This document shows positions 25,819 through 34,512 of a DNA stretch of 64,000 nucleotides, in pieces (the first letter of the stretch is position 1; the number at the start of each line of letters is the position of its first letter). The notes under the pieces were generated by a model. That model worked only from the letters and a program-made list of their open reading frames with translations. It did not search any database and was not told where the DNA came from. The position numbers and the translations under genes are program-made. Origin of the DNA: Sphingomonas sp. 67-36 (lineage in GTDB: Bacteria > Pseudomonadota > Alphaproteobacteria > Sphingomonadales > Sphingomonadaceae); contig MKSU01000008.1 of the NCBI GenBank assembly GCA_001897375.1, positions 1 to 64,000 of the forward strand. Reading direction: 5' to 3'.

Positions 25819-26685
25819 TCAATGATCGGCCCTGGCCAGCGCATAGGCCTGCGTGCCGCGCGTCAGCACCTCGTCTTCCGGCAGCAGCTCCGCAACCGGA
25901 ATATCGGGCTGATGCTTCATCGTCTCGTAGAGCGGGGCGAAATCGGTTTCCACCGTCACGCGTAGCAGATCGTCGAAGCTGGGGATGACGAAGTAATTCT
26001 GCTGGAAATCGTCGATCCGATATTCCGTGCGCATCACCCGCGCGAGATCGAAGGCGATACGGTTGGGGGAGGGGTCGTCCAGCGCGAAGCGGCTCTCGGC
26101 ATAGCTGGAGACGATCCCCGCGCCATAAATGCGCAGCCCCTCCGGCTCGGCGATCAGCCCGAACTCGACCGTGTACCAGTAGAGCCGCGCGAGATAACGC
26201 AGCGAATGCAGCCCCAGCGCGCGCTGCCCGCCCTTGCCATAGGCGACGAGATAATCGGCGAACACCGGGTCCGCGAGCATCGGTACATGGCCGAACACGT
26301 CGTGAAAGACGTCCGGCTCCTGGAGGTAATCGAGCTGATCGGGCCGGCGGATGAAATTGCCGGCGACGAAGCGGCGGTTGGCCATATGGTCGAAGAACAC
26401 GTCGTCCGGCACCAGCCCCGGCACCGCGACGACCTGCCAGCCGGTGAGCTTCATCAGCCGCTCGGACAATTCCTCGAAATCGGGGATGCCGGGGCGGGAG
26501 AGCCTGAGCACGTCCAGCCCGCGCAGATAGGCATCGGATGCACGGCCGGGCAGCAGCTTCGCCTGCCGCGCGAACAGCCGGTCCCAGGTGGCATGTTCCT
26601 CGGGCGTGTAATGGCCCCAGTTCTGCGGCACCGTCCAGTCGTCGGCGGCACCGGGGGGCGGAGACTGGGGAGCGGTATCGGCCAT
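25819..26685 (-). CDS. phhA: Phenylalanine 4-monooxygenase
   Basis: A 288-residue pterin-dependent hydroxylase converting phenylalanine to tyrosine. DVFHDVFGHVPML supplies the two iron-binding histidines, and VEFGLIAEPEGLRIYGAG the glutamate region. Length and order match bacterial PhhA. No pterin dehydratase gene (phhB) is visible here. It could feed tyrosine into the aromatic aminotransferase and ring-cleavage cluster to the left. Confidence 0.95.
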   Translation of the reverse strand: MADTAPQSPPPGAADDWTVPQNWGHYTPEEHATWDRLFARQAKLLPGRASDAYLRGLDVLRLSRPGIPDFEELSERLMKLTGWQVVAVPGLVPDDVFFDHMANRRFVAGNFIRRPDQLDYLQEPDVFHDVFGHVPMLADPVFADYLVAYGKGGQRALGLHSLRYLARLYWYTVEFGLIAEPEGLRIYGAGIVSSYAESRFALDDPSPNRIAFDLARVMRTEYRIDDFQQNYFVIPSFDDLLRVTVETDFAPLYETMKHQPDIPVAELLPEDEVLTRGTQAYALARADH

Positions 26686-26759
26686 GCCGCCATCATAGCA
26701 CCGCGCGCCGCGCTGCCAAGATAGTAACAGATGAAATCATATCGGTGCGGGACGGAACG

Positions 26760-27188
26760 CTATTCCGCGAGGCTGTGGGTCAGCGTGATCTCCGCGTTCA
26801 TCAGCTTGGAGACGGGGCATCCCGCCTTCGCCTCATTGGCGATCCGCGTGAAATCTTCCGAGGAGATTCCCGGCACCGACGCGCGCAGTTCCAGTGCGGA
26901 TTTCGTGATCGAGAAGCCGTCGCCGTCCTTGTCCAGCGTCACCTTCGCAATGGTGTCGAGCGTGCCGCGATTATATCCGGCGCGGGCCAGCGCGAAGCTC
27001 AGCGCCATGGTGAAGCAACTCGCGTGCGCCGCTGCGATCAGTTCCTCCGGGTTGGTGCCCGGCTCGTCCTCGAAGCGTGTCGCGAAGCCATAGGGGTTGT
27101 CCGCCAGCGCGCCGGACTGGGTGGAGACGAAGCCCTTCCCGTCCTTGCCGAAGCCTTCGTACCGGGCGGAGCCGCTGTGGGTGGGCAT
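26760..27188 (-). CDS. OsmC-family peroxiredoxin
   Basis: A 142-residue protein with the OsmC fold. The first redox cysteine is in AAAHASCFTMALS and the second in AKAGCPVSKLMNA. These enzymes reduce organic hydroperoxides. The start at ATG 27188 follows an AGGAGGAAACCC ribosome-binding site. It is a single-gene unit. Confidence 0.9.
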   Translation of the reverse strand: MPTHSGSARYEGFGKDGKGFVSTQSGALADNPYGFATRFEDEPGTNPEELIAAAHASCFTMALSFALARAGYNRGTLDTIAKVTLDKDGDGFSITKSALELRASVPGISSEDFTRIANEAKAGCPVSKLMNAEITLTHSLAE

Positions 27189-27262
27189 GGGTTTCCTCCT
27201 CCTGCGTGACCGCCAATATAACGGGCGCGGCGCGAAAAAGCGCCGGGCCCGTCACAAATAAA

Positions 27263-27571
27263 TCAGCGGCAGCGGCGATTGCCGGAATCGCGCTCGATCG
27301 CGCGGCCGGCGAGCGCGCCCACCGCCGCGCCGCCCAGCGTGCCGAGCGTGCGGTCGCCGCGCGTGTCGATCGCCCGGCCGAGCAGCGCGCCCGCCGCGCC
27401 GCCGACGATCAGGCCGGTCGTTCCGTCCGGCCGGCGGCAGCGCCAGCGGCCGTCCTCTCCGCGCCATTCGCGATATTGGTGACGCCCGCGCGCCTCCGCT
27501 TCGTGCGTCGTGGCGATCAGCGTCGGCGCGATCATCGCGGTGGCGCCCAGTGCCAGCATCAGTTTACGCAT
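27263..27571 (-). CDS. Glycine-zipper 2TM domain protein, exported
   Basis: A 102-residue protein with a signal peptide (MRKLMLALGATAMIAPTLI). The basic middle is followed by two glycine zippers (GLIVGGAAGALLGRAID and LGGAAVGALAGRAIE). Such proteins sit in the periplasm or outer membrane, often in stress responses. ATG 27571 has GGGAGTGAG upstream; the frame extends 10 codons further without support. Confidence 0.85.
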   Translation of the reverse strand: MRKLMLALGATAMIAPTLIATTHEAEARGRHQYREWRGEDGRWRCRRPDGTTGLIVGGAAGALLGRAIDTRGDRTLGTLGGAAVGALAGRAIERDSGNRRCR

Positions 27572-27674
27572 CAGTCTCACTCCCGTCGTCTGGTTGACCA
27601 TGAAGAATTTGTGATGCGACCATGACGCGGCCTCGCTTAACCTGCGGCAACCGGCTGTTCATCGATCGGGGACG

Positions 27675-27699
27675 ATCCACGATATCCACGTTATCCACA
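27675..27699 (+). repeat. Three DnaA-box-like 9-mers in tandem
   Basis: ATCCAC recurs at 27675, 27684 and 27693, a strict 9-bp period. The third unit is the consensus DnaA box TTATCCACA (27691-27699) and the second is ATATCCACG. A fourth match (TTTTCCACA) lies 190 bp on. DnaA binding is inferred from the motif only. Confidence 0.55.
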
Positions 27700-28328
27700 G
27701 CCCGTGACGCGCAGTTCGCACTTGGTGCGACTCGCGATCGGTGACAGCATCGTGACTGCGGACGGATGACGCGAAGGGGGAGAAATTCCCCAATAAGTCA
27801 GAAGTTTGCACCTGATGGCAAGCCATGCTGGTGGCGCAAGCAAACCGCAGGGCGGGCGATCGGGAAGGGTGGCAGGCGATCCGTCTTTTCCACAGCCTCG
27901 CGGCGAAAGCCGACGGGCGGGAAAAGGGAAAACGTGGCGACCCGACGGTATCCGGTGCGACCCCTGACGATCGTTTCGGATGCCGGCCGTGGATGATGCG
28001 GCGACACCGGTTCCGGCATTCCTCGGGATGCTGAATCCGCCGTCGGCGTGGAAATACGGCCAATGGTCTAGCGAGCATTCCGGTGCGCGCGATGGCCGAA
28101 ACGCGGCGCAGACCGGCATCGTTCGCGATGGTGGCGCGCGACGCGAGGCGGTGTGGCGGAAGGGAGCGCCGGCCTGCGGGCCAGTAGTTCCATCCGCAAC
28201 CGCCGAACGGCGAAGTCCGGCGCGATGAGCGACGGGCGGAGCCGAGCCGTCGAAACCGGCGCGGGGGCCTCCTTCAAGGAGCGCGGATCGTGCAAGGTGC
28301 GGCGACAGGGGGATCGGCAGCGATGCCG

Positions 28329-28353
28329 GTCCCCCGAATGCTTTTCGGGGGAC
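28329..28353. other. Perfect 10-bp hairpin upstream of the TRIC-type channel gene
   Basis: GTCCCCCGAA (28329-28338) pairs exactly with TTCGGGGGAC (28344-28353) around a 5-nt loop. No T-run follows, so a classical terminator is unlikely. It lies 76 nt before the channel gene and may belong to its leader RNA. Confidence 0.5.
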
Positions 28354-28429
28354 GTGGCCCGAGGCCCCGAAAGCCGTGCGCCGGGATATTTCGGCTGACC
28401 TGCCCGGCCGCCCGCGTTAGCTAGGGACC

Positions 28430-29053
28430 ATGCCGCCCGAGCTTCTCCCCGTCTTCGCGCCGTGGTTCGATCTTGCCGGCCTCGCCGTGTTCGCCGCTTC
28501 CGGCGCGCTGGCGGCCGCGCGGCGGGCGCAGACGATGGTCACGCTCGCCTTCTTCGCGATCATCACCGGCGTCGGTGGCGGCACGGTGCGCGACCTGCTG
28601 ATTGGTGCGCCGGTGTTCTGGGTGCATGACAGCCGCGCGGCCGGCGTGTGCCTGACGGTCGCGCTGGTGATCTGGATGACGCCGGAGAAATGGTGGCGCG
28701 GCGCGGCACTCGACTGGTTCGACGCGATCGGGCTGGCCGCCTATGCCGTCTATGGCGCGGCGAAGGCGCTGCGCTACGGCGTGCCGCCGCTGCCGGCGGC
28801 GCTTATGGGGGTGGTCACCGCCTGCGTCGGCGGCGTGATCCGCGACGTGGTGGCGGGGGAGCCGTCGATCATCATGCGGCCGGAGCTTTATGTCACCGCG
28901 GCCGCGCTGGCGGCGGCGCTCTATGTCGGGCTGACCCTGCTCGGCGCGCCGGCGGCGGTCGCGGCGACGCTCGCGGCGCTTGCCGGCTTCGCGCTGCGCG
29001 CCGCCGCGATCCGCTTCCGCCTCGCGCTCCCGGCCTATCGCGGGCGGCGCTGA
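28430..29053 (+). CDS. Trimeric intracellular cation channel family protein (UPF0126/YicG-like)
   Basis: A 207-residue membrane protein with about seven helices in two repeated halves. Each half carries a glycine-rich motif (GVGGGTVRDLL and CVGGVIRDVVAGE). This is the bacterial TRIC/UPF0126 family, linked to cation or small amino acid (glycine) flux. It starts 76 nt after a strong hairpin. The substrate here is not known. Confidence 0.88.
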   Translation: MPPELLPVFAPWFDLAGLAVFAASGALAAARRAQTMVTLAFFAIITGVGGGTVRDLLIGAPVFWVHDSRAAGVCLTVALVIWMTPEKWWRGAALDWFDAIGLAAYAVYGAAKALRYGVPPLPAALMGVVTACVGGVIRDVVAGEPSIIMRPELYVTAAALAAALYVGLTLLGAPAAVAATLAALAGFALRAAAIRFRLALPAYRGRR

Positions 29054-29063
29054 CGCCGCGCCG

Positions 29064-29627
29064 TCAGACGCGGACCACGCCGGTTTCGGAGAAGGGGCGC
29101 GGTTCCACCGGCGGGGTCACGCTGTCGTTCAGCGCGCATTGCCAGAAACCGACGTCGATCCAGCGGCCCTGCTTGTAACCGATCTCGCGATAGACGCCCG
29201 CGCGGCGGAAGCCGACCGCCTCGTGCAGCGAGATCGACCCGTCGTTGGGTAGCGAGATCACCCCGATCGCCTGGGTGAAGCCCTGCGCGCGCAGCGTGTC
29301 GATCAAAGCCTCGTAGAGCAGCCGCCCGACGCCGTTGCCCTGCACCGAGCCGGATACGTAGATCGATGTCTCCACGACATAGCGATAGGCCGGGCGATCG
29401 CGGAAGCGCGTGGCATAGGCATAAGCGACCACGCCCGAATCCTCGCCCTGGCCCGAGGTGGCGACCAGCCACGGATAGAGACCATTCGACGCGGCGATCC
29501 GTCCGCGCATCGCCCGCGCGTCGGGCGCCTCCGTCTCGAACGATACCGTGCCGGAGAGGACATAGGGCGCGTAGATCGCGGCGATGGCGGCGGCGTCTTC
29601 GGGGCGGGCGGGCCGGATGGCGATCAA
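29064..29627 (-). CDS. GNAT N-acetyltransferase, phosphinothricin acetyltransferase-like
   Basis: A 187-residue acetyltransferase. IRPARPEDAAAIAAIYAPYV and SFETEAPD at the start and VQGNGVGRLLYEAL, the acetyl-CoA loop, match the PAT/YncA group. These enzymes acetylate phosphinothricin, methionine sulfoximine or related amino groups. It is convergent with the TRIC-type channel gene. The natural substrate is unknown. Confidence 0.85.
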   Translation of the reverse strand: MIAIRPARPEDAAAIAAIYAPYVLSGTVSFETEAPDARAMRGRIAASNGLYPWLVATSGQGEDSGVVAYAYATRFRDRPAYRYVVETSIYVSGSVQGNGVGRLLYEALIDTLRAQGFTQAIGVISLPNDGSISLHEAVGFRRAGVYREIGYKQGRWIDVGFWQCALNDSVTPPVEPRPFSETGVVRV

Positions 29628-29673
29628 CGGGTGGCTTCCTTGCTGCTACGCCCCCGAGCTATCGGCAGCCGCC

Positions 29674-30147
29674 CTATAGCGCAACCGCGTAGCTGTGCGC
29701 GTCGAAGCTCTGTCCGGCGCGGCCGCGATAATAATCGCGCCGCTCGCCGACCTTGACGAAGCCGTGCGCGCCGTAGAGCGCCACCGCCTCATTCCCCGCG
29801 CGCACCTCCAGATGCAGCCGCGTGACGCCGCGCCCGCGCGCGTCGGCGATCACCCCGCGCAGCAGCGCCGCGCCGATCCCGCGCCGGCGGAAGGCAGGGC
29901 GGACGGCGATCAGCAGCAGCTCCGCCTCGTCGAGGATCGCGCGTGTCAGCGCGAACCCGGCGACCTCTCCATCGGCGCGCGCCAGCGTCAGCCACACGCC
30001 GGGCATGCCGAGGATGCCGAGGCACTGGCTGCGCGTCCACGCCTCGCCGAAGCGCGGGTCGAACGCCTCGTTCATCACCGTGTCGATCGCGGCGATATCG
30101 GTCGCGCCGCCGGGAGCCAGTTCCACCATGCGCAGCGAGGTGCTCAT
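29674..30147 (-). CDS. rimI: Ribosomal protein alanine N-acetyltransferase
   Basis: A 157-residue GNAT protein. RPAFRRRGIGAALLRG forms the acetyl-CoA binding loop, and the C-terminal ALYGAHGFVKVGERRDYY is typical of RimI, which acetylates the N terminus of ribosomal protein S18. Its ATG overlaps the tsaB stop (ATGA); tsaB-rimI is a common alphaproteobacterial pair. Confidence 0.87.
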   Translation of the reverse strand: MSTSLRMVELAPGGATDIAAIDTVMNEAFDPRFGEAWTRSQCLGILGMPGVWLTLARADGEVAGFALTRAILDEAELLLIAVRPAFRRRGIGAALLRGVIADARGRGVTRLHLEVRAGNEAVALYGAHGFVKVGERRDYYRGRAGQSFDAHSYAVAL

Positions 30148-30755
30148 GCCGGCAGCTTCGCATCTGGCGCGCGGCCGTAGAGCGGGCGGGCGGGCAGGTC
30201 GGCGAGCGCGGGCGGCAGCAGCGTCGCGCGCGCTGCGTCCGGCAGCATGTCGTGCAGCGTCAGCTCCACGTCGAGCGGGGCGAGCCAGCGCACCCCGCTG
30301 CCCACCGCCGGGCGGCCGGCGAGCGCGGCGAGCGCGTCGGCGGGCGGCAGCGAGGCAAGCGGGCCGTCGGCGGCGAGGGGGGAGACATAGCCCTGCATGA
30401 ACAGTTCACCGTGCCCGCCTTCCAGCACAACGGCAAGCGGCGCCGGCACCCCGTCCGCGATCGCCGCCGCCGCGATCAGCGCGGTCGAGCTGTAGCCGGC
30501 GACGCGCGCGCGCCAGCCGAGCGCCAGCCCGCGCGCCGCCGCGATGCCGACGCGGATGCCGGTGAAGCTGCCCGGCCCGACATCGACGAGGATGCGGTCG
30601 GCGCGCCCGCCATCGGCCAGCTCCGCGATCATCGGCACCAGCCGCTCGGCATGGCCGCGCCCGACGACCTCATGACGCGCGTCGACCACCCGCCCGTCCT
30701 CGATCAGCGCGACCGAGCAGGCGGCGGTGGCCGTGTCGATGACCAGGGTGCGCAC
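30144..30755 (-). CDS. tsaB: tRNA threonylcarbamoyladenosine biosynthesis protein TsaB
   Basis: A 203-residue protein of the ASKHA fold. The sequence begins RTLVIDTATAACSVALIEDG, with GPGSFTGIRVGIAAARGLA in the middle. TsaB is the scaffold of the TsaBDE complex making the t6A37 modification of tRNA. GTG 30755 is chosen because TsaB begins at this point. The longer upstream frame runs antisense to nothing and is not coding. It is followed by rimI. Confidence 0.92.
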   Translation of the reverse strand: MRTLVIDTATAACSVALIEDGRVVDARHEVVGRGHAERLVPMIAELADGGRADRILVDVGPGSFTGIRVGIAAARGLALGWRARVAGYSSTALIAAAAIADGVPAPLAVVLEGGHGELFMQGYVSPLAADGPLASLPPADALAALAGRPAVGSGVRWLAPLDVELTLHDMLPDAARATLLPPALADLPARPLYGRAPDAKLPA

Positions 30756-30772
30756 GCGATTGCCGTCCGGCG

Positions 30773-31366
30773 TCAGGCGATGCGGTTGAACTTCTCGAAC
30801 GCCGGACGCGGCGAGCGGCCGAAGATCGTCGCCGGATCGCCGTGGCCGAGGGTCGAGATGAAATTGACGCGGACGTTGGGCTGGTCGGCGAAGAAGGCGG
30901 CTTCCACCGCCGCTGGGTCGAAGCCGGACATCGGGCCGGTATCCAGCCCCAGCGCGCGCGCGGCCATGATGAAATAGCCGCCCTGCAACGAGGAATTGCG
31001 GAAGGCGCTCGATTCGCGCAGCGCCTGATTGCCGGCGAACCACGATTTCGCGTCGGCGTGGGGGAACAGCTCGGGCAGATGCTCGTGGAAGTCGATATCC
31101 ATGCCGATCACGACGCTGACCGGGGCGCCCAGCACCTTGGGGCGATTGCCCTCCGAACAGGCGGCGGCGAGCTTCGCCTTCGCCTCGTCCGACACGCACC
31201 AGACGAGCCGGGCGGGAAGCTGGTTGGCCGAGGTCGGCCCCATCTTCATCAGGTCCCAGATCGCGCGAAGCTCCGCCTCGCTGACGGGCTGGTCGGTATA
31301 GCCGTTATAGGTGCGGGCGGTGCGGAAGAGCTGGTCGAGCGCAGCATCGTCGAGGGGTTTTGTCAT
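30773..31366 (-). CDS. Nitroreductase family protein, malonic semialdehyde reductase RutE-like
   Basis: A 197-residue flavin-dependent reductase. [15 protein letters not shown] and [18 protein letters not shown] are typical of the RutE/HadB group of nitroreductases. RutE reduces malonic semialdehyde to 3-hydroxypropionate in pyrimidine breakdown. No other rut gene is present, so the role may be more general. It lies 17 nt upstream of tsaB. Confidence 0.85.
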   Translation of the reverse strand: MTKPLDDAALDQLFRTARTYNGYTDQPVSEAELRAIWDLMKMGPTSANQLPARLVWCVSDEAKAKLAAACSEGNRPKVLGAPVSVVIGMDIDFHEHLPELFPHADAKSWFAGNQALRESSAFRNSSLQGGYFIMAARALGLDTGPMSGFDPAAVEAAFFADQPNVRVNFISTLGHGDPATIFGRSPRPAFEKFNRIA

Positions 31367-31463
31367 CGCGCCGGGCTATAGCGTCGTGCGCGGCGCTCCG
31401 TCGATAGCGACGGTGGGAGAAGCAGCGTTTCTGTTCCCCGACTTGTGCGGATATGACGGGCGG

Positions 31464-32249
31464 ATGAGCGATCCCGGCAGCATCGACACCCATTTCCGTC
31501 GCCTCCTCGCCTCGGGCGGGGCAGCGTCGGTGGCGCGCGCGGTAGCGGTCGAGCGGCCGGTGGCGATCGAGTTCAACGGCATCGGCTATGCGGTGATGAT
31601 GGCGACGCCGGCCGACCTCGCCGATTTCGCGACCGGCTTCGCCTTCACCGAGCGGCTGGTGACGCGCGCCGACCAGATACGCGCGATCGACCATGTCGCG
31701 CGCGAGGAGGGCGATCTGCTGCGTGTCACGCTGGCCGCCGAATGCGCCGGCGCGGTGGCGGAGCGCGCGCGGCATCGCATCGCCGAATCCTCCTGCGGCC
31801 TGTGCGGGATCGAGAATCTGACGCAGGCGATCCGTCCGCTGCCGCCGGTCGAGGCGGCGCCGCGCGCCGAGCCGGCGGCGATCTTCCGCGCGCTCGCGGC
31901 GCTCCGCGCACATCAGCCGCTCAATCGGGAGACCGGCGCGGTCCATGCGGCGGCGCGCTGCTCGGCGGACGGCGCGGTGCTGGCGGTGCGCGAGGATGTC
32001 GGGCGGCACAATGCGTTCGACAAACTGATCGGCGCGATGCTGCGCGAGGGCGCGGAATGGGATGGCGGATTCGCCTTGCTCAGCTCGCGCTGCTCCTATG
32101 AACTGGTCGAGAAAGCGGCGCTCGCCCGCTGCCCGCAACTGGTGACGATCTCAGCGCCGACGAGCCTCGCGATCGAGCGCGCGCGGGCCTGCGGGCTGAA
32201 GCTCACCGTGCTGGCGCGGCTCGACGCGATGCTGGAGCCGGAGGCGTGA
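31464..32249 (+). CDS. fdhD: Formate dehydrogenase accessory sulfurtransferase
   Basis: A 261-residue FdhD protein. SSCGLCGIE carries the cysteines that relay sulfur, and REDVGRHNAFDKLIG and SSRCSYELVEKA are family blocks. FdhD transfers sulfur from IscS to the molybdenum cofactor of formate dehydrogenase. No formate dehydrogenase lies in the window. It overlaps mobA by 4 nt. The long frame before 31464 is non-coding. Confidence 0.92.
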   Translation: MSDPGSIDTHFRRLLASGGAASVARAVAVERPVAIEFNGIGYAVMMATPADLADFATGFAFTERLVTRADQIRAIDHVAREEGDLLRVTLAAECAGAVAERARHRIAESSCGLCGIENLTQAIRPLPPVEAAPRAEPAAIFRALAALRAHQPLNRETGAVHAAARCSADGAVLAVREDVGRHNAFDKLIGAMLREGAEWDGGFALLSSRCSYELVEKAALARCPQLVTISAPTSLAIERARACGLKLTVLARLDAMLEPEA

Positions 32250-32785
32250 CGCTGCTCGGCGTGGTGCTGGCGGGCGGCGAATCGCGGCGCTTCGGCAGTG
32301 ACAAGGCGCGCGCGCTGCTCCACGGCGTGATGCTGGCCGATCACGCGCGGGCGACGCTCGCACCGTTCGTCGCGGACATGGCGGTGAGCGGCGGCGCGGG
32401 GATTCCCGACCGGCCCGCGCCGGGGCTGGGGCCGCTCGGCGGCATCTGCGGCGCGCTGCATCATGCCGCCGCGAACGGCCATGCGGCGATCCTGACGATC
32501 GGCTGCGACACGCCGTTCGTCCCGGCCGGGGCGCTGGCGGCGCTCGCCGCCGCGCCGGGTGCGGCGTTCGTCGCCGGGACGCCGATCATCGGGCGCTGGC
32601 CGGTCGATCTTGCCGATGCGCTGGAGCGGCATCTGCGCGCCGGCGGCGACCGCGCGATGCGCCGCTGGTGCGCGATGATCGGCGCGACGCCGATCGACGC
32701 CGCGCCGATCGCCAATATCAACCGGCCCGGCGATCTCGCCGCGCTCAGTCCTTCGGATAGGGCGAGGGGCCGCCCTCCGCGATGA
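32246..32785 (+). CDS. mobA: Molybdenum cofactor guanylyltransferase
   Basis: A 179-residue nucleotidyltransferase. VVLAGGESRRFGSDKA is the GTP-binding signature of MobA, and ILTIGCDTPFVP supplies the metal-binding aspartate. It attaches GMP to molybdopterin. GTG overlaps the fdhD stop (GTGA). The C terminus is a little short and overlaps the convergent DUF885 gene by 41 nt. Confidence 0.9.
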   Translation: MTLLGVVLAGGESRRFGSDKARALLHGVMLADHARATLAPFVADMAVSGGAGIPDRPAPGLGPLGGICGALHHAAANGHAAILTIGCDTPFVPAGALAALAAAPGAAFVAGTPIIGRWPVDLADALERHLRAGGDRAMRRWCAMIGATPIDAAPIANINRPGDLAALSPSDRARGRPPR

Positions 32786-34481
32786 AACGGTCGACCCGCG
32801 CCTCCAGCACCGGCAGCGGCACCGAGCCGAGCGACAGCACCATGTCGTGGAAATTGCGGATGTCGAACTTCGCGCCGAGCGCTTTCTCGGCCTTCGCGCG
32901 CGCCTTCAGGATCGCCAGCTCGCCGAGATAATAGGACAGCGCCTGCCCCGGCCAGCCGATGTAGCGATCGACCTCCGACACCACTTCGCGCTCAGGCAGA
33001 GCGGTGTTCTCGCGCAGGAATTGCTGGGCCTGTTCCCGCGTCCAGTTCTGCGTGTGGATGCCGGTGTCCACCACCAGCCGCGCCGCGCGCCACATCTGAT
33101 AGGACAGCATCCCGAACCGCTCATAGGGCGTGCGGTAGAAACCCATCTCGTCGCCCAGCCGCTCGGTGTAGAGCGCCCAGCCTTCGCCATAGGCGGATAT
33201 GTAGCTGTTGCGGCGGAACGGCTTGAGGTCCTTGTTCTCCGCCGCCAGCGGCATCTGGAAGGCATGGCCCGGCGCGCTTTCGTGCAGCGTGAGCGCGGGA
33301 AGCTGGATCAGCGAGCGCGATTGCGGGTCATAGGTGTTGACCAGAAAGACGCCCGGCCCGCCGCGCCCGGAGGTGTAGTAAGGCGCGATCTCCGGCGGCA
33401 CCTCGACGATCGCGAAGCGCTGGCGCGGCAGCCGGCCGAACCATTTCGCGGCCATCCCGTCGAAGCGCTTGGCATGCCACGCGGCCTCCTTCAGCAATTG
33501 CTCGCCGGTGGCGGGGTGGAATTGCGGATCGGTGCGCAGGAAGGCGAGGAATGCCGGCAGGTCGCCCTTGAAGCCGGCGTCGGCCTTCGCCTTCTCCATC
33601 TCCGCGCGGATCTTCGCGACTTCGGACAGGCCGAGCCGGTGGATCTCCTCCGGCGTCATGTTGGTGGTCGTATAGACGCGGATGCGGCTCTGGTAATACG
33701 CCTTGCCGTCCGGGTATTTGTCCGCGCCCAATTGCTTCGTGAGGCCGGGGAAATAGCTGTCGCGCAGGAAGGCGAGCAGCTTGCGGTGCGCCGGGATCAC
33801 CTGTTCCGCGATCACCTTGCGGGCGGCGGCGCGCAGTTCCTCCTGCGTCGCCTGCGGCATGGTCGCGGGCAGCTTCGCGAAGGGGCGGTAATAGGCGACC
33901 TCGGTCGGATCGGTGGCGGCGGCGATGTCCGCCACGCCCTTCTCGCGCCCCTGCATCACCACCGCCGGCGCGGTGAAGCCGCGCGCGAGGCCGGCCTTCA
34001 TATTGTCTGTCTCCTGCGCGAAATAGCGCGGGATGTCGGCGAGCCAGGTCAGATAGTTGCGATAGTCGCGCTCGCCGTTGGCGAAATCGCCCCGCGCGGT
34101 GGAGGTGAGGTCGGACCAGAAGGCGCTGTCGCCGTTCGCCGGCTTCTCATATTCGTGGAACTTCTCGTCGTCGATAAGGCTGGCGATCTGCGCGCGATAG
34201 ACCTGCCAGTCGGTCAGCGTGTCGGGCGAGAGTGCCCTGGCGTCGATCGCGTCGAGCCGCTTCAGCACGCCCTGCCAGTAAGCGAGGCGGCGCGCATGGG
34301 TGGCGGCCGAATCGTCGGGGATGTGCGCCTCGACCGTTCCGGGCGCGCTTTCCACGATCCCCTCGTGCTGCCGCCATGCCCATTCGCCCTGCCAGATGCG
34401 GTCGAACTGCTGGTCGGTCGCGGTCGGGGCGGGAGCGGCGGCGATGAGCAGCAGCGCGGCGGGCAGGATCGGGTAACGCAT
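32745..34481 (-). CDS. DUF885 family protein, secreted putative metallopeptidase
   Basis: A 578-residue protein with a signal peptide (MRYPILPAALLLIAAAPAP) and a long helical DUF885 domain. TLHESAPGHAFQMPLA holds the conserved His-Glu and His residues of the presumed zinc site. It is related to carboxypeptidase-like enzymes; the substrate is unknown. ATG 34481 starts the signal peptide. Its 3' end overlaps mobA by 41 nt on the opposite strand. Confidence 0.85.
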   Translation of the reverse strand: MRYPILPAALLLIAAAPAPTATDQQFDRIWQGEWAWRQHEGIVESAPGTVEAHIPDDSAATHARRLAYWQGVLKRLDAIDARALSPDTLTDWQVYRAQIASLIDDEKFHEYEKPANGDSAFWSDLTSTARGDFANGERDYRNYLTWLADIPRYFAQETDNMKAGLARGFTAPAVVMQGREKGVADIAAATDPTEVAYYRPFAKLPATMPQATQEELRAAARKVIAEQVIPAHRKLLAFLRDSYFPGLTKQLGADKYPDGKAYYQSRIRVYTTTNMTPEEIHRLGLSEVAKIRAEMEKAKADAGFKGDLPAFLAFLRTDPQFHPATGEQLLKEAAWHAKRFDGMAAKWFGRLPRQRFAIVEVPPEIAPYYTSGRGGPGVFLVNTYDPQSRSLIQLPALTLHESAPGHAFQMPLAAENKDLKPFRRNSYISAYGEGWALYTERLGDEMGFYRTPYERFGMLSYQMWRAARLVVDTGIHTQNWTREQAQQFLRENTALPEREVVSEVDRYIGWPGQALSYYLGELAILKARAKAEKALGAKFDIRNFHDMVLSLGSVPLPVLEARVDRFIAEGGPSPYPKD

Positions 34482-34512
34482 GATACCATCGTGGCGCAAC
34501 GGCGCGGACGCT

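Larger units (their letters stand above)
27572..28429. other. Approximately 860-bp gene-free region
   Basis: No reading frame here has convincing coding features; the long open frames on both strands are antisense shadows with Arg/Pro-rich, low-complexity products. Visible structure: a run of DnaA-box-like repeats near 27675, a further TTTTCCACA at 27886-27894, a GGGGA-GAAA-TTCCCC hairpin near 27776-27793, and a perfect 10-bp hairpin at 28329. It could be a long leader, an origin-like or DnaA-binding locus, or decayed sequence. Confidence 0.5.

Noticed and set aside
27659-28398. Several overlapping ORFs of 70-140 codons in the gene-free region
   Set aside because: They overlap each other on both strands, have Arg/Pro-rich products and no recognisable domain or ribosome-binding site.
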